Origin: Callaeas wilsoni
Lineage: Eukaryota > Chordata > Aves > Passeriformes > Callaeidae
NCBI GenBank assembly: GCA_013398955.1
Contig: VWPU01002940.1
Span: 62,001-126,000 of the forward strand
Reading direction: 5' to 3'
DNA length: 64,000 nt
Below, in pieces: positions 22,291-35,536 of the stretch; the first letter of the stretch is position 1; the number at the start of each line of letters is the position of its first letter. A program made the translations under genes and the position numbers. The notes beneath the pieces were generated by a model, which ran no database searches, had not been told where the DNA came from, and saw only the letters and a list, made by a program, of their open reading frames with translations.

Positions 22291-25200
22291 TTCTTTATTT
22301 GGGGTGTTGGGGTTCAATAATCATCTAGTGGCACACACAAAAGTAACTACAAGAGCCAAAACTTTTGATGCTTTTTTTGGAGTGTTTCAGATCAAGTCTT
22401 TGTCTCTTGGTACTCACTGTGTGTGGATTTCTTCAGTCTTGTGCGGAATGTCCATTGCACCAACATCTTCCCCTTTCATCCAGAAGCAAAGCAAGTTGGA
22501 AGTTTGAGCAAGCAACAACTTGACAGCTCAAAGTTCCACATTTGAAGGGTGATTGAAGCAACTTGGTCTGTGACTTAAGAAGGTTGTTCTGAATTACTTA
22601 GTTGCTTCTTAAAGTGATGTTTTTCAATTTAAGGGTCTTGAAAATTGTCTGCATGGTGTTACCCATAAGAAAGGTGGATAGAACTGTAGCCATCTGTCCC
22701 CACAGTGGTGTGGGGAGATTCTCTTCAGAATCTGCAGCTACAGTTTTTTATACAGTAGCAGTCACGAGTCGTGTCTTCTTCATGAGATTATTTTGTGTCT
22801 GGTTTCCCTGGAAACTCTGAGCTTAAACAGAAGATGTAGGCTTTTTTTCAACTGAGACTTTCTTGAGATTTGGCAGATTATACAAGTAGCTACTGCACAT
22901 GCGCAGATTGACTCAAACATGGATGTGCAATGAGATGGTTTTATCCCATGTATTTTGAATTTAACAGCTCAGGCACAGGAAGTGTGATATTTACCAGACG
23001 TATCCAGTCTCTGCATCTGTGTTGTAGAGCCAGTCTGCTGATGCACAGTAAATTTGCCACATTTAGAATGTATCTTACAAAGCGCATGTTCCTATAGACC
23101 ATTAAGGTTACTCAAGTCCTGCACTGGGTATGTGCTGTGAGCACAGAAGGCATTGGCGTTTGCACATGCAGGCAACTCCTCCTTTGCCCTGTGGCAATCC
23201 AAACTCATAATTCATAAGTTTCATTTTGTAGAAAATCCTTAAAAAATGAGTAAGTATATCTTGCTTTGTGGTTTTATTTCAAACTGATTGATCTAAAATG
23301 TATTTTATCTCCAAGGTACTATTGTCTTTTGATTAATTTTTCAGAGTTTTAAGATAGCATCTTAGTGAAAACATGTAGTGTTAGCACTGAAGGTTTTTCT
23401 GCCTCTAGGGGTTTTTTTATGTAGCTGTGCCTTTTCACGGTAAAATCAGAGGAAATATATTAATGTTGGCTAATTAACAAGACATTCCACAAGTCCCGAA
23501 TTGTTTAATTCCACAAGTTCCAAACCATTGCACCCAAAACAGAATGCAGACATTTAAATTGGTTATAAACACTTTCTCAGACACTTTTTATTGCTCTTTT
23601 ACTGTTTGTAAGTGTTACAAGTCAAAGTGAGAAAAGTACTAGATAAGATCGCCTATTCCTTTTTTTGCTGTTATCATTCTTTCAGGCTATGTTAGATGTT
23701 AGGCTATGTTAGTCCTTCTAGCAAAGCAAAAAGAATGGGACCATCATTACAAATTTTATCGCATAAAACAAGGAAAGGAAGGAATCCAAGTACTGTTGAG
23801 AGTAGGCCATATGATGATAAACATCTTCCCTATCCGTGCCATACATGGTTTGCATATAAAATTACTTTGATATAATACACAGCCTTTGATCTAAAGAAAT
23901 TAGCCATCTTCCCTTCTCTTGATGAGATGAAAGGTGAGACTATATAGCCAGCTTTAGTGCAGGATGTTGTCTTAGCTTGGTTCACTTCCCATTTTGCTCC
24001 CAGAAGGTCCACGTGTGTGTGCTGGTTCACTCTTAGTGTGTTCTGGAGCAGCCGAGTGTCTCCTTTACAGAGAAGCAGACAACTCACTCCAGGGTCTTCT
24101 CCAGGTGGAGTATTCAAACAATGCTTAGTTTGAGGCCCCTGACTCCGACAGGGTAACACTCAAAAGTCTTTCTCTACTTGTGTTGTGCAACATGGGTCCT
24201 TGGCATCAAAACTGGCACGTGAACAGCTGCAGCAGAGCTCTGCCATTATTTCAGGCACACAGGAATGAAAAAGCCTATAAATTAACAATTGTATTTCAAG
24301 ACCAGTGGAGAATTAAAGTGTACCTTATAGTTCATCACTTAATAGTGCATGAGCCAGAGCACACCGACTAGAGAGACAGGACCCTAGGATACAGACAAAG
24401 GTAGCTGCCAGGAGCAGCAGCAGCCAACACCAATTACGTCAAAACAAACAAGCAAAGAATTCAACCAACCAAATATATATGCATATGAGTGTACTTATAT
24501 ATTTGTATGTGTGTGTGTGTGTGTATGTGTGATTTCTGGAGTGGGTTGTCCCATTTAGAAGTTCTTCCTCCCTCACCAGCTACAAGATTTGGAGCGGGAC
24601 TCCACCACTACAACACTGCACAGGGCTAATGCTTGTATTGGTCTTATGACTCTTTCCTTGTATTGGTCAGTGTGCTTTTTCCTTGTCTCTCCTATGCAGA
24701 GATTATGCAGCTTTACAGCTGCTAAATAGTTTGGTTTAAGTGACAGACTAAAAGCTTTCACTTTTTACATTTTCTAGTCTCTTTCTAATCTCTTCCTGCC
24801 TTCTGACTCATAATGACTGTTTACTCTTCTATAGTCTCTTCTAGCTGATGTCAAAGTGCAAAACAACAAAGACATTTGACTACATGATAACACAATGGGT
24901 TGTTCCCAGGATGTGTAACTCTATCTATTTAATTAAGTAGCAATTAATTTGAATATGTTCTATATATTCTCTCATCATTGCAGGATTTGTAGGAGACAGT
25001 GTATTATCCAGCTGGTTGTCATTCTCTAGTTCAAAGTGAATGGGAGATCACAGGACACAGATGTAGCTGAGAGTTTTAAACCAGATCTCAGACAGAAATA
25101 AAGGTCTTTTAAGGAAAATCCTCTCATTACACTCTGTGAATAAGTGAAAGGTTATTAGCAATCACATATTGCCAAATTTTCTCATTTGAGGCTGCCTGTG

Positions 25201-28200
25201 TATACTGGTTTGTGTAGAGATTTCATCAGATGACAATTGGACATTTGTAATCAGATGTCCTGGTGACATCCAAAGTTCCAAGTAAGCTCCACACACAGAA
25301 CCTAGAGTATGGACTGATTTAATTTCTAACGTCCTGTTGAACAGAAGGAGTATGATGTTTTTTAATACATTTTTATATAAAACAGAAAGAAAAGTTTAAC
25401 AGACATGAAGAGGTTCTTATATAGAGAAGCTAATGAAATGTAGAAATACTCATTTTTCTAAGCTCTGTTGCTTAGTTTAACACTGTATGAGTGAGCATAG
25501 TTGTCTGCTTAATGAGTTAACTACATTACGCAGTATACCTTATCAACCCAATCCATGAATGTTTTCAGTTTTTCACTTAGGGATTAAAAGCCATGCCGAA
25601 ATGACATTCCCACTGAAGGCCATATACAAAATATGTGGAACTTGGCAAGAGAAAAGGGAATAAATATAATGGATTTTTTTTGTTTCTTTGCTTTATTTTG
25701 AAGGTAAAAGCATAGAAGGTTTAATGGATTTGAGGTATGTGTTTTATAGAGTAAATCTTTATATACATTTTGAAATGGCTTTCATTAAGGAGCAGCTGCT
25801 TTTCGTACAAATTATCCAATGGTAATGCTTAAGGGTCCTGATTTGACCTCATCTGAAATACTTTCACAGTTTTGAATATCCCTCTATTTAAAATATAAAT
25901 CAAAACTGAACATGGTGCAGGAGGAGTGTTTTCAGTCCTCTGGTCCTCCCTGTTACTTACAATGATGGCACCAAAAAAGTTTTGTTTTGGTTTACCTATT
26001 AAAGCAAACATTGCAGAAAAAGCTATAAATAATTCAAAAGAGCAGACCAAGTAAAGGACTGTTTAGACTAAGGAACAAGTACAAAAAAATGGGAATAAGC
26101 CAGCCATGAATAAACTAAGAATGAAAATTAGAGGATGGCTTCAGATCAAAAGAGTAGTGAGGTTTTCATTCCCCTGTCCAATAAGAGTGGCAGGACATGG
26201 CCAGGCCTCCCGCTGTCCCCTGGCAAAATGCATGGGCAACATCAGTGTCCCACTGCACTTCTTCCCCATTATCTAGCCTATGCACTTCTAAAACTGCGTG
26301 GTTCAGGTTAGACTTTGGCTCTGAAAGCATTGAAAATCTCCACACTTTCTTTGGTTATTCATAAGTTACTTTTGTATAAACCATGACATCAATAAAAAAC
26401 TAGTACCCAAAACTTTGCATTTGTTTGCATTCATGTAGATGTTGAAGTAGTCTACAGGTCTGGGGATGATCTCTGTATTGATCTCAGCTTAAAAGAATGC
26501 AATCTTGAATTATGCCTGTACATCCAATGGTATATCACCAAAATCTCCACCAAATCTTTCCAAAATCTCTGGGTTTGCTGTGTTCACATCAAAATAAATG
26601 TATCCCAAACTGCACAGACTGGAAAATATAATGCCAAATTTTAATTTTTTTTCCGAACCTGGTTGGTTTTCATATTTATAAAGACTTTATTGTAGCCTGC
26701 TAGGTTTGCTTTGATTACCTTCAGCTCCGAACTCATCTCAGATACCTTTATTATCTTTCAGGTCCAAACAATTACTCTAAAACAGTCTGTCTCTGGTATA
26801 ATCATAATGTAAAGTATATTTTTATGCTTAATATAAGGAAATTATGTGTTGAAAAGTAAAGCAACATATAATTAATAGCAAACCTGGCTAATGATAGCTA
26901 AAATACATCAAAGCATGCTCCAGTCCATTGGCTAGTATATATGCTTTCGGCAAACTAACTTCCAAGCAAATGAACTTCTTTTCTAACTAGGGATCTCCTT
27001 GAATTTTATAGTGGGAGATGCTGATTGAAGCTTTGATTCATTAATAAAATGATAGGTCCATGTCATTAACTCATGCAGTTGATGCATAAGTTGATGCATG
27101 ATCTTCCTATTATACTTGATGACTGCCGAACACGTGGGATTCCTATATGTGTTCAAATTCAGTCATAGTTATGAAGTTTGCATCATTTATTCAGGACTTG
27201 GGTCAAGGGCTATTGTAACACACAGAGGCTCTTTTTGAGCATTACTTGGCTGTTGATTTCTTAGATACTGTTCCTATTGGTTTGTTTTACTCATCTATCA
27301 GAAGCAAAATGAAGTCTTAGATGGTTTGCATGTAATTTTTATGGACCCATGAATGTTTATGGTCAAAAGCCACTGCAAGGGCTATTCTAACCTTGTGAAT
27401 TATGCATTACACAGTCTTCATTCAGTGAAGAGAATTACTAGGGTCTGCTACCTAGATTCTATCAAGTGAAGTAATATCGAGCCGAATTACAGCTTATCCA
27501 GCCTAGAATTAGACTGGGATCTTTAAAGAAATCACAAGGATTTCAGCGGTAGAAAATGTCTGCTCATGTTCCTACTTTTAAAACCTTCACTGTTAAGTTT
27601 TCTTTGTAGAACTAGATCTGGGTAAGGAAATTATATCAAGAAAATAATTACTGGCAAAGCTTTGAGAAAGACCTTGCACAGATCTTCATTTGTTTATAAA
27701 GTTCTCTCCTGATTCCTGTCTACGCTGTGGTTAATTGCTAAGTGACTCATCAGGACGAAGCTACCATTTTTTGCCCTATTATCAAATGTTTTGAAGATGG
27801 CTGTGCTGGTCTGTTCCCTCTAACTCACTGGGTCTTGTATATTGATTGTTCATCTCATGAGGATTCATTGACATCATGCTTCCTTGCCCTAGAGGGTTGG
27901 ACCTAAACTGAGCAGAGCAGAATTACAGGGTTTCAAGAAGACCTCTGTTCAAAGTGTCCTCACAGCCATGAGTCAACGTTCCTTCAATTGATGCTGTATT
28001 TTCATAGCATTGTTCAGCTCTAATGATGAGAAGCTGTTGCACAATTAAGATAGATGCAGTCTTGTTTCCCTGCTTACTAATCTGAAGAAGCTGTTTTGCT
28101 TTATGTTTCACCTAACAAGAAGAGTAAGGTGGAGCTTTGAGAAGATGAGAACATGTTCAGACTCATTTTTTGATGGAGTTTTTTCAGATGGCTCTGAAAT

Positions 28201-31200
28201 CATATATAGCCATCATCCATCATTAATAGCAAGTTTAACTATTATAGCAACTCATTTCTCCATCAGCTGAGTAGCATTTCAGTTGGATGCTTGTACTGAA
28301 GTACAGAGAGGGAAAGTGTCACTATGCCTTACTATATTCTCATTTTTACACCTACTCAGTCAGAATCACTTAGTTCTGCATTTTTGTCTCCTACTGCCCT
28401 GTAAGCAATGCAGTAAAAGATTTTTATGAGGTTATGGCCACATGTCGTAACTGACTCTTCTCTAATTCAGAAAAAATGCAATTAAATAGAAATAAGACTT
28501 GTGGTCTGACTCCAGTCTAAACACACTATATTCACCTGCATTACAGCAACCAGTTTGCTTACAGATCTTCTGAAGACATTCCTATCAGGTCTGTAAAAAG
28601 GCAAACATCAGTGCCTTTGCAAAGCAAAGCAATAATATCTGTCATTTTCAGGAGTCTAAATCTGGGGTCACAGCTAGACACTGATTTTAGTTTTCCATTA
28701 TAACCCAAGGTAGTGTTTCAGGAGCTGGTTTATGAGCAAATTAAACAGTCTGACCCCACAGGCAGCAATACCCATCAGAGAGGTACAGCAGGGAACTTCA
28801 CCTTGCTTGATACAAATCAACATGCCATTCCTACAATTGTGCAGTCTAAATGTTTGATTCATACAGTGGTGAAATTAAGAATTGAACATGAATTCTGTCT
28901 TTTGTGGTTGATAAAAGAGTCACTACAGCATGCCAGGTGACAGATAGGGACTCTACATCCCCAGAAAGGGAACTAAAAATAAAAAGAAGAGGGGCACAGT
29001 ACAGGACAGCTTCTAAAGACAGTACCTTGAACCCTAGTGTATGGGACATGTCATAGGCAGGGAAGAAAGAAGGTGCAGAGCAGAGGATGAGACATATACT
29101 TGAGGCCCACAGGGATTTGGATAGTGTGAAAGGCCATGGCAGAGTCTGGGAGGGGATCTACAAATTACCTTGTAGGAGAAACAATGGTTGGGAAAGGCAA
29201 AGAAGAAATAGTCACAGCTTCCTATTGAAGATGTGGGAAATTGATCCTATGCCAAAGCACCTTCCAGTAATGTCCAAAAGGAACACTGGCTTCATCCTTC
29301 TCCTACATGCATATACTCTCTGTCACAAGTGGTTCTTCTCATTTGATTTGGGGTTTTTATTGTTGGGGGGCTTTTTTTTTATACACCTTTTTTTTTTTTC
29401 AAGTTAGCTGAAAAGCAAATGTCTCTGTAAACATCAAAACCTGCTTTTGTTCTATATCAGCACAAATGCAAAATCACACTGACACTTTTCACATACGGGA
29501 ATTTCTGTAAAAGAGACTACTGCTTTGGAAGGTTGAAGGGGATTAAAAATTGGATAATTCAAGGAAGAAAGCAGGAAGATAACCAGATGACCAGGCCAAG
29601 AAGCTGGTTGCCCAAAGTCTGTACCAGGCCATAGCAAGATCCTGCTCACTGTCAGATTTCACGAAACTACTGCATCTCACTAGCTTTTAATCCCAAGAAA
29701 TGACTGCTTTCAGATGGCAACCTAGGCCACAGGAAAATGTTCTCAATAAACTGAGAGCACGGACATGTATGCAAGGGGGAGTTTGTATGTGTATCTGCAA
29801 GAAATGTCAGTCACTCCCACTCAACCCAGCTCTGCTGTCCTCCTGCTGACTACAGGAATGTTTGAGGTTCGTACTAGATGAGCATGACCGTTTTTGGTGG
29901 TGTAAAATGAAGAATAGGTACATCTAATAAATAAGTGGAATTTGATTAACATTGTAAGGTCACTATTTTCATAAGTTCCATGTGCAGAGACACTTTTCTG
30001 CCCACCCTCCCCTTCCTGAATCCATGTCCTTGCCACAAATAGAGTTAAAAATTGTTCACCTGGGAAATGGATTAGGACAGCATAACCTTGCTGCAGCTGC
30101 TGCCAGGTGAGAGCTTCTAGTTGCATCTAAAGAGTTGTGTCCTGTGAGCTTTCAGAGCCTTTTAAATTTAGAAAGAATTCAATAAAGCAACTGAAAACTA
30201 CATAAGGAGGCACAGCAGAACCTCCATGGCAAACCAAGCATCAACGTAAAACTTCACTGACAGAACAAGATTTTTCAGGTTTCATCATGTTAGTTAGTCT
30301 GGTCATTAGTGTAACTTACTCGTTATTGCATGGGAGGCACTGCTAGCTACTGGCTCAAAGAGATGATTGTATTTATCCTTTTGCGTCCAAAGTGCACAGT
30401 CCCTGCCTTGAACTTCCACCTGAACTAGACCTGACTTCTTACAAATCTCTGCTTCCAGCTATTCAACTATTCTTGTGCTGAAGGACTGAATTATCCACAC
30501 AAAAGTTGCCATACCAGAATTACAAATACATTACCCACTATGCCACAAGCTGGGGAGCACAACTATTAAAGTATCAAAGCCAGAGATTTTTATGAGAAGA
30601 ATGAGTCATAGAAGCAATATGTTCTTTTCTTTCACACTAAACAAGAGAAGAAAGACAGTGACAAAATAAAACCATTCCTCCTTCTAAATGGTAACATTTA
30701 ACAGTGAAAACCTAGTCAAAAATATCTTTCTGTATGTTCCCTCACTGTCAGTGTGTGCCACTGAAGTGGCAGGAACCACCAGTGTGACACTTTATAATAA
30801 AAATCTTCTATTAAACTGTGCTAAAAATTTAGAAAATAAGACGACTATTTTCTGCTGTTCATTCATATAAATTTGTGATGTCTCTCATTTATTATTATTC
30901 TCGTATTTTCTCTTTCCTGTAAGAAAGTATTTATTAGAAGTGAAATATTTCTTCTTTATCTGATAGCCTTGAAAAATAGTGTGCAGCAATCCCTGACAGT
31001 CTGATCAAATTTGCACATATACTTTTATCACATCAAAGCAAGTGGAAATTCATAAAAGGATTGGAAATCACAGATGCTGATAGGCATATGGCTGTAAAAG
31101 TAGGATGAAAATACCAATCTGAAATTATAAGACTTGCAGACTCACACCATGCTGAGGTGTGTTAGCAGAGCCACAGATGAGTGTTGTGATACTAACCAAT

Positions 31201-34200
31201 GCTGACCACTGAACCTACATTTTATGCACTATTCCTTTGATTTAGAAGCCCAGTTCCATCTTCATCTCCTGTAAATCAGCTTGCTAGAGAAATGTTTTTT
31301 CTTTTTGCATTCAAACATCTACCTGTCCAGAAAGTTTCTAAATAATTATTTACAACTCACTTTTTCAAATCTACAATGGGCATTGATTCAGTCCTGCATC
31401 TGCAACTGTCTTCCCACAGCAGTGTATAGACTACTGCTATACTATTGGTTAATCTGTATCTCTATACAGTGGTGATATTAATGTCACTGTTTCATTTTCT
31501 GAATATAGGTTCTAAAGTAGGTGTGTATAATGGGTTTATGACGGTTTATGAGGAGCCTCTCTCTGGATGTGTTCATGTATGTTCTGGATGTGTTCACGAC
31601 AACATTTCTAATGCCATTTTACAGAAAGTATAGCACAGAAAGATTACAGAATGGCAATTTAAACCAGGATGTTTTTAAATAATCTAGGGGTCCCAGCAAA
31701 ATCATTTGACTGAGTGCCCTGTATGCAAAGCATGTGACTCAGCAAGAGACCGTCTTCCCAAAATTCCTTTCTCATTAAGAATGGGGCGTGGCAAGGAAAG
31801 CATGTGTGACTGCTTTGGCAAAACCCTGTTAGCCAGATGAGTTTGGGATGGCTGTATTCTTTGGGTGGCAAAGCAAGTGAGTAAGTTATGCTGGTCATCC
31901 TGAATATGTATCAGCATGGCCTTCGTACCACAACCCACAGGCACTTCTGTATTGTCCCAAAGGCAGCAAGAAACACAGGCCATTATATTTTTTTGAACAA
32001 TTTTAAAATTATTTGTTAATGCAAGATTTCTCCATGAAAAAAGTTGTTTCACAAGATACATAGAAGGGAAAATGTTATTTTGAACTTAATATAGGTTTTT
32101 TATGCAAAACAGTGTATTCACAGCAAGAGACGGGTATTTTAAGATTAGTACATTTTAGTACAACATCCCTTCTATAGGTCTTCTAGTTTTTCAAGCTAGC
32201 AGTAATGAAAATTCAATTTTTATTAGTGATGATGATGTGAGAAAGAAGGAATCAAGAATTATCTCTAAAGCCCAGCATTGGTGTATGTAGGCTAGCAATT
32301 ATAAGGAAAATAATGTATAAACCTCATCAAAAAAATACAGAGTGTAGAAGGTCCTGAGAAAAAATAAAACGTGTCGTTCATAATTCCATTGTCCATCCTT
32401 TCACAAATTAGATGCTGCTGTACAGCAAGAGCACTCTGAGACAGCTCTGTTCTTGAGACACAATGGAGCTCTTCACAACACGAGTGAGAGTCCAGTTCTC
32501 CTGGGCAGGGCAAACAGGGCATGCTCACCAGGCAGTCCCTGGCAGTGGAGTGCACACTCATGAGCCATGAGAACCACCTTCGTCGTTCAAAATTTTAATG
32601 CGCTTCTCTCACTTTCCTTTTGGAAACGTAGCTTGAGGAACGGAAAATATCTTTTGAGAAAGGAAGACACATTTTTGTTGTGAATGGCTATGCTCCTGGA
32701 AGTGATTCAGGGTTAAGGAAGGTAAAAAAACCTGATCCATTTTTCACAAAGTGACAGGTTCTGAACTTTGAAAATGTCTGTGCTGATTTGTTAAATTTTG
32801 ATGATGTACTTGGAAGAAGTGTTCTTGTTATATTCATGATTGCAATCCTCCTCACTTCTTCCGTGTACCTTTTCCCTCTTCTGTTCAATTTTTTACATAT
32901 AGGGTTTACAATGGGAACTCAATGTGTGGAGCAGCTGCAAAGTTGGAGCCAAGAATAAAAAGAAAGAATTAACCATACTTAATATTCTTTTGCTTCTGAA
33001 AACTTTTCAGCTTAAAGGATATGTCTACATTTTTTTAGACCTATTTTATTTAATTGATCTTCCAATAGTGTTTAAGGGCAAGATCAGGGCAGACTCCTTC
33101 ATGTCCTGATAATAGGGATAAAGGTACAAAGTATGCACAGAAATTGTTCATACAGGGGGACTAATAATCTTGAGGAGCAATGGGTTATAAAAGGCTACAA
33201 GAAGCCCAAGATAAACAGCTTCTGCCTAGTGAGGCAGCAAAAGAAGCCAGTTTCTTGAAAAGGGGGATAGTTGGGACACACTGCCCACATTTAGGAGTGT
33301 TCTTGAGAACCAGCAAGTCCCAGGCTTGGTCTGAGCATGTATAATACATCCTATACTGGCTATAAAATCTTCTAGGCTTTTAAGCAAAGCCCCCCTTCTT
33401 TCTCACCAACTCACTGTTAAGAGGCTCTTTCTAGTGAAGTCTGACTATTCTATAGGGTGGGTCAACAGTGTTGGGTTTTGTACAAGCCTTTGAAACGGCA
33501 GTGTTATTCTAAAAAGGAACTTTCTCAAAATGGGGCTTCTCATTTAAAAATCTATTGGTATTGAATAATAACTTTTTTTTTGTCCAACTAGTTTTTACTC
33601 TTTCTTGTTACAGCTTTGCAAAACTGCTGATAGAGAGAGAAACTGGATTCTGTTCCATCCTGTACATTTTCAGTGGAACTCATGAAAGCGTCCAGTCATC
33701 TGTGAGGGAATAAATTTGCAGAAAATACCAAATTTGCACAAATTCCATTGAGAACTTTTATTACTCTAATGATATGTCTACCTCTGTGCAGTACAACACA
33801 CAGTTCCTCTCAAATATTCTTCAAGACTTTCATGACAGAGGCATCCAGACAATGGTCCTGTCCTTGGCAGGTGTCTTGTAAACCTCTCTATACAGATGTG
33901 GGGTACCTCTCAGGAAGAGGCAATTCTAGGGATTTTTTTCAAATAAATTTTTGAAAGCTTTTCATACTTGAAAAAGAGATTTCTTCATTAGAAATACATA
34001 CATTTTATCAAGGACTTAGCAGGAAAAGGCATGTCTTCAGAGATTTCTGTTTTAAATGAAAATAAATTCACTCAGTCAGGACACTGGCAAGGCCTAGAAG
34101 ATGCAAATTCAAGTATTTTCTGTGCTGAAGTCACTGCACGAACAAAATGCATGAACAAAAGCCATTCACAGCATTTTTACACGTCAGGTGAGTGGGTTTG

Positions 34201-35045
34201 CTGCCAGTCTTTTTTTACATAGGTCCTTGCCAGTTTCATGTGTTATACAAAGCAAAAGCCTTTAAAAATTCATCAGCTCTGAAGAGAATATTCTGAATTG
34301 ATGACTGGTCTGCTGTAGTTGTTTTTCCCAGCAGCTATACTCCAGCTAAACTCTTGTGTTTGCCCTGTGACAAAACTTAGTAGGAGATGTTACCTCTCCA
34401 GTACTGGAACCATTTCTCCACCAGCCTATGCTCAGCTCTTACTTTAGGCCTTTCACTGTGGCCTAACTGATTAATTAGGTGCCACAGGACATGGCACCTG
34501 TACAACCAGCGAGATCCTGTTTCACAGATGTTGATTATATATTCATAAAAGAGTTTAATTAACATTTTGGAAACTGCTGAAAATTAGCTGACTATTTTAA
34601 CTCCGCAGGTAGCTAAATTTCGAATTCACTATTTTGTGACTATATTTGCAAATTCCCCTAAAGGGTAAAACTCCCCTTTGACATGCACACACTTCAACAT
34701 AGTCTCTCTGAAGTGCCATCCTCACTATGTAGAGAAATCCTTCTCTAACGGTTGCTCCACAATCCATTTTCTGCTCCCTCATGTCATTTGAGCATCTGCT
34801 TTGCTGACACTGCTGGACTTGAAAAATTTCAGTATCAACTTAGTTATAGGAAAGTTGATGAATATTTCCTGAGAATATTATGATCACTTGCCATCTAGAT
34901 GTCAAATAGCAGAGACAATACAGTACTTTAATGTTTCCTAATGAAATCTTAAATTGTGAAAGGAAATAGAGCCCGACTCCTCCTTCTTCGGAGATGAGCC
35001 TATGTCCATGATTTCATTTGGCCTCTGTAACTCCAAACAGTATTT
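22291..35045. other. Gene-desert stretch, about 12.7 kb, no feature recognised
   Basis: Both strands were read. Open frames are short and overlapping, and I see no domain, no RNA gene and no repeat family I can support. Minor items are an imperfect (TG)n run near 24,508-24,530, small direct repeats (a 10-bp GTTGATGCAT pair near 27,077-27,099 and a TCTGGATGTGTTCA pair near 31,562-31,597), and T-rich runs near 29,370-29,400. Some of it may be decayed repeat or conserved non-coding sequence that needs alignment to see. Confidence 0.55.
24508..24530. repeat. Short (TG)n microsatellite
   Basis: About eleven TG dinucleotides with one interruption, preceded by TATATATGCATATG-type alternating sequence. 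Confidence 0.85.
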
Positions 35046-35536
35046 CTCTTTGTGGTTGGTTGACCTTGGCTGAACACCAGTTGCCCACCAATACATTCTC
35101 TCATTCTCTGGCAGGAGTTCTCAGGAGCTGCAGGTGGATCTCTGCTCCACCATGGCTCAAGGGCACAGATGCCTCACCATGTTCTACACCACGAGCTGCA
35201 GGGGAAACTCCACCACAGCACCTGCAGCACCTCCTGGCCCTCCTGGCCCTCCTTCTCCACTGACCTTGGTGTCTGCAGAGCTGTTCCTCTCATGTTCTCA
35301 CTCCTGTCTCTTCAGCTGCAGTTGCCCTGTTTTTTCCCCCTTCTTAAACACATTATCCCAGAGGCACTGCCACTGCCACTGCCAGGCTCAGCCTTGGCCA
35401 GCAGTGGGTTCCATCCTGGAGCCAGCCGGCGTTGGCTCTGTCAGACATGGGGGAAGCTTCCAGCAGCTTCTGAGAGAAGCCAACTCTCTAGTGCCCCCAT
35501 TACCACAGCCTTGCCACACAAACCCAATACACTCTT
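35046..35536 (+). mobile_element. Internally deleted solo LTR, same family as the 16-kb LTR, with 5-bp target duplication
   Basis: The LTR is 35,051-35,531 (481 bp). It begins TGTGGTTGGTTGACC and ends CCCAATACA, flanked by CTCTT on both sides (35,046-35,050 and 35,532-35,536). After about 80 bases of the 5' end, the sequence jumps to the GCTGCAGGTGGATCTCTGCT segment, so more than half of U3, including the minisatellite centre and the AATAAA, is missing. The 3' half aligns with the LTR at 16 kb (GACCTTGGTGTCTGCAG, CCAGAGGCACTGCCACTG, GGAGCCAGCC). Intact ends and duplication show that the deletion is internal, either present in the source or acquired after insertion. Confidence 0.92.

Noticed and set aside
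33235..33500. A purine tract followed by a TTGGGACACA start and a TATAAAA-like site, suggesting a polypurine tract and LTR
   Set aside because: No matching CA end with a flanking duplication and no similarity to a known LTR. The motifs are too short.
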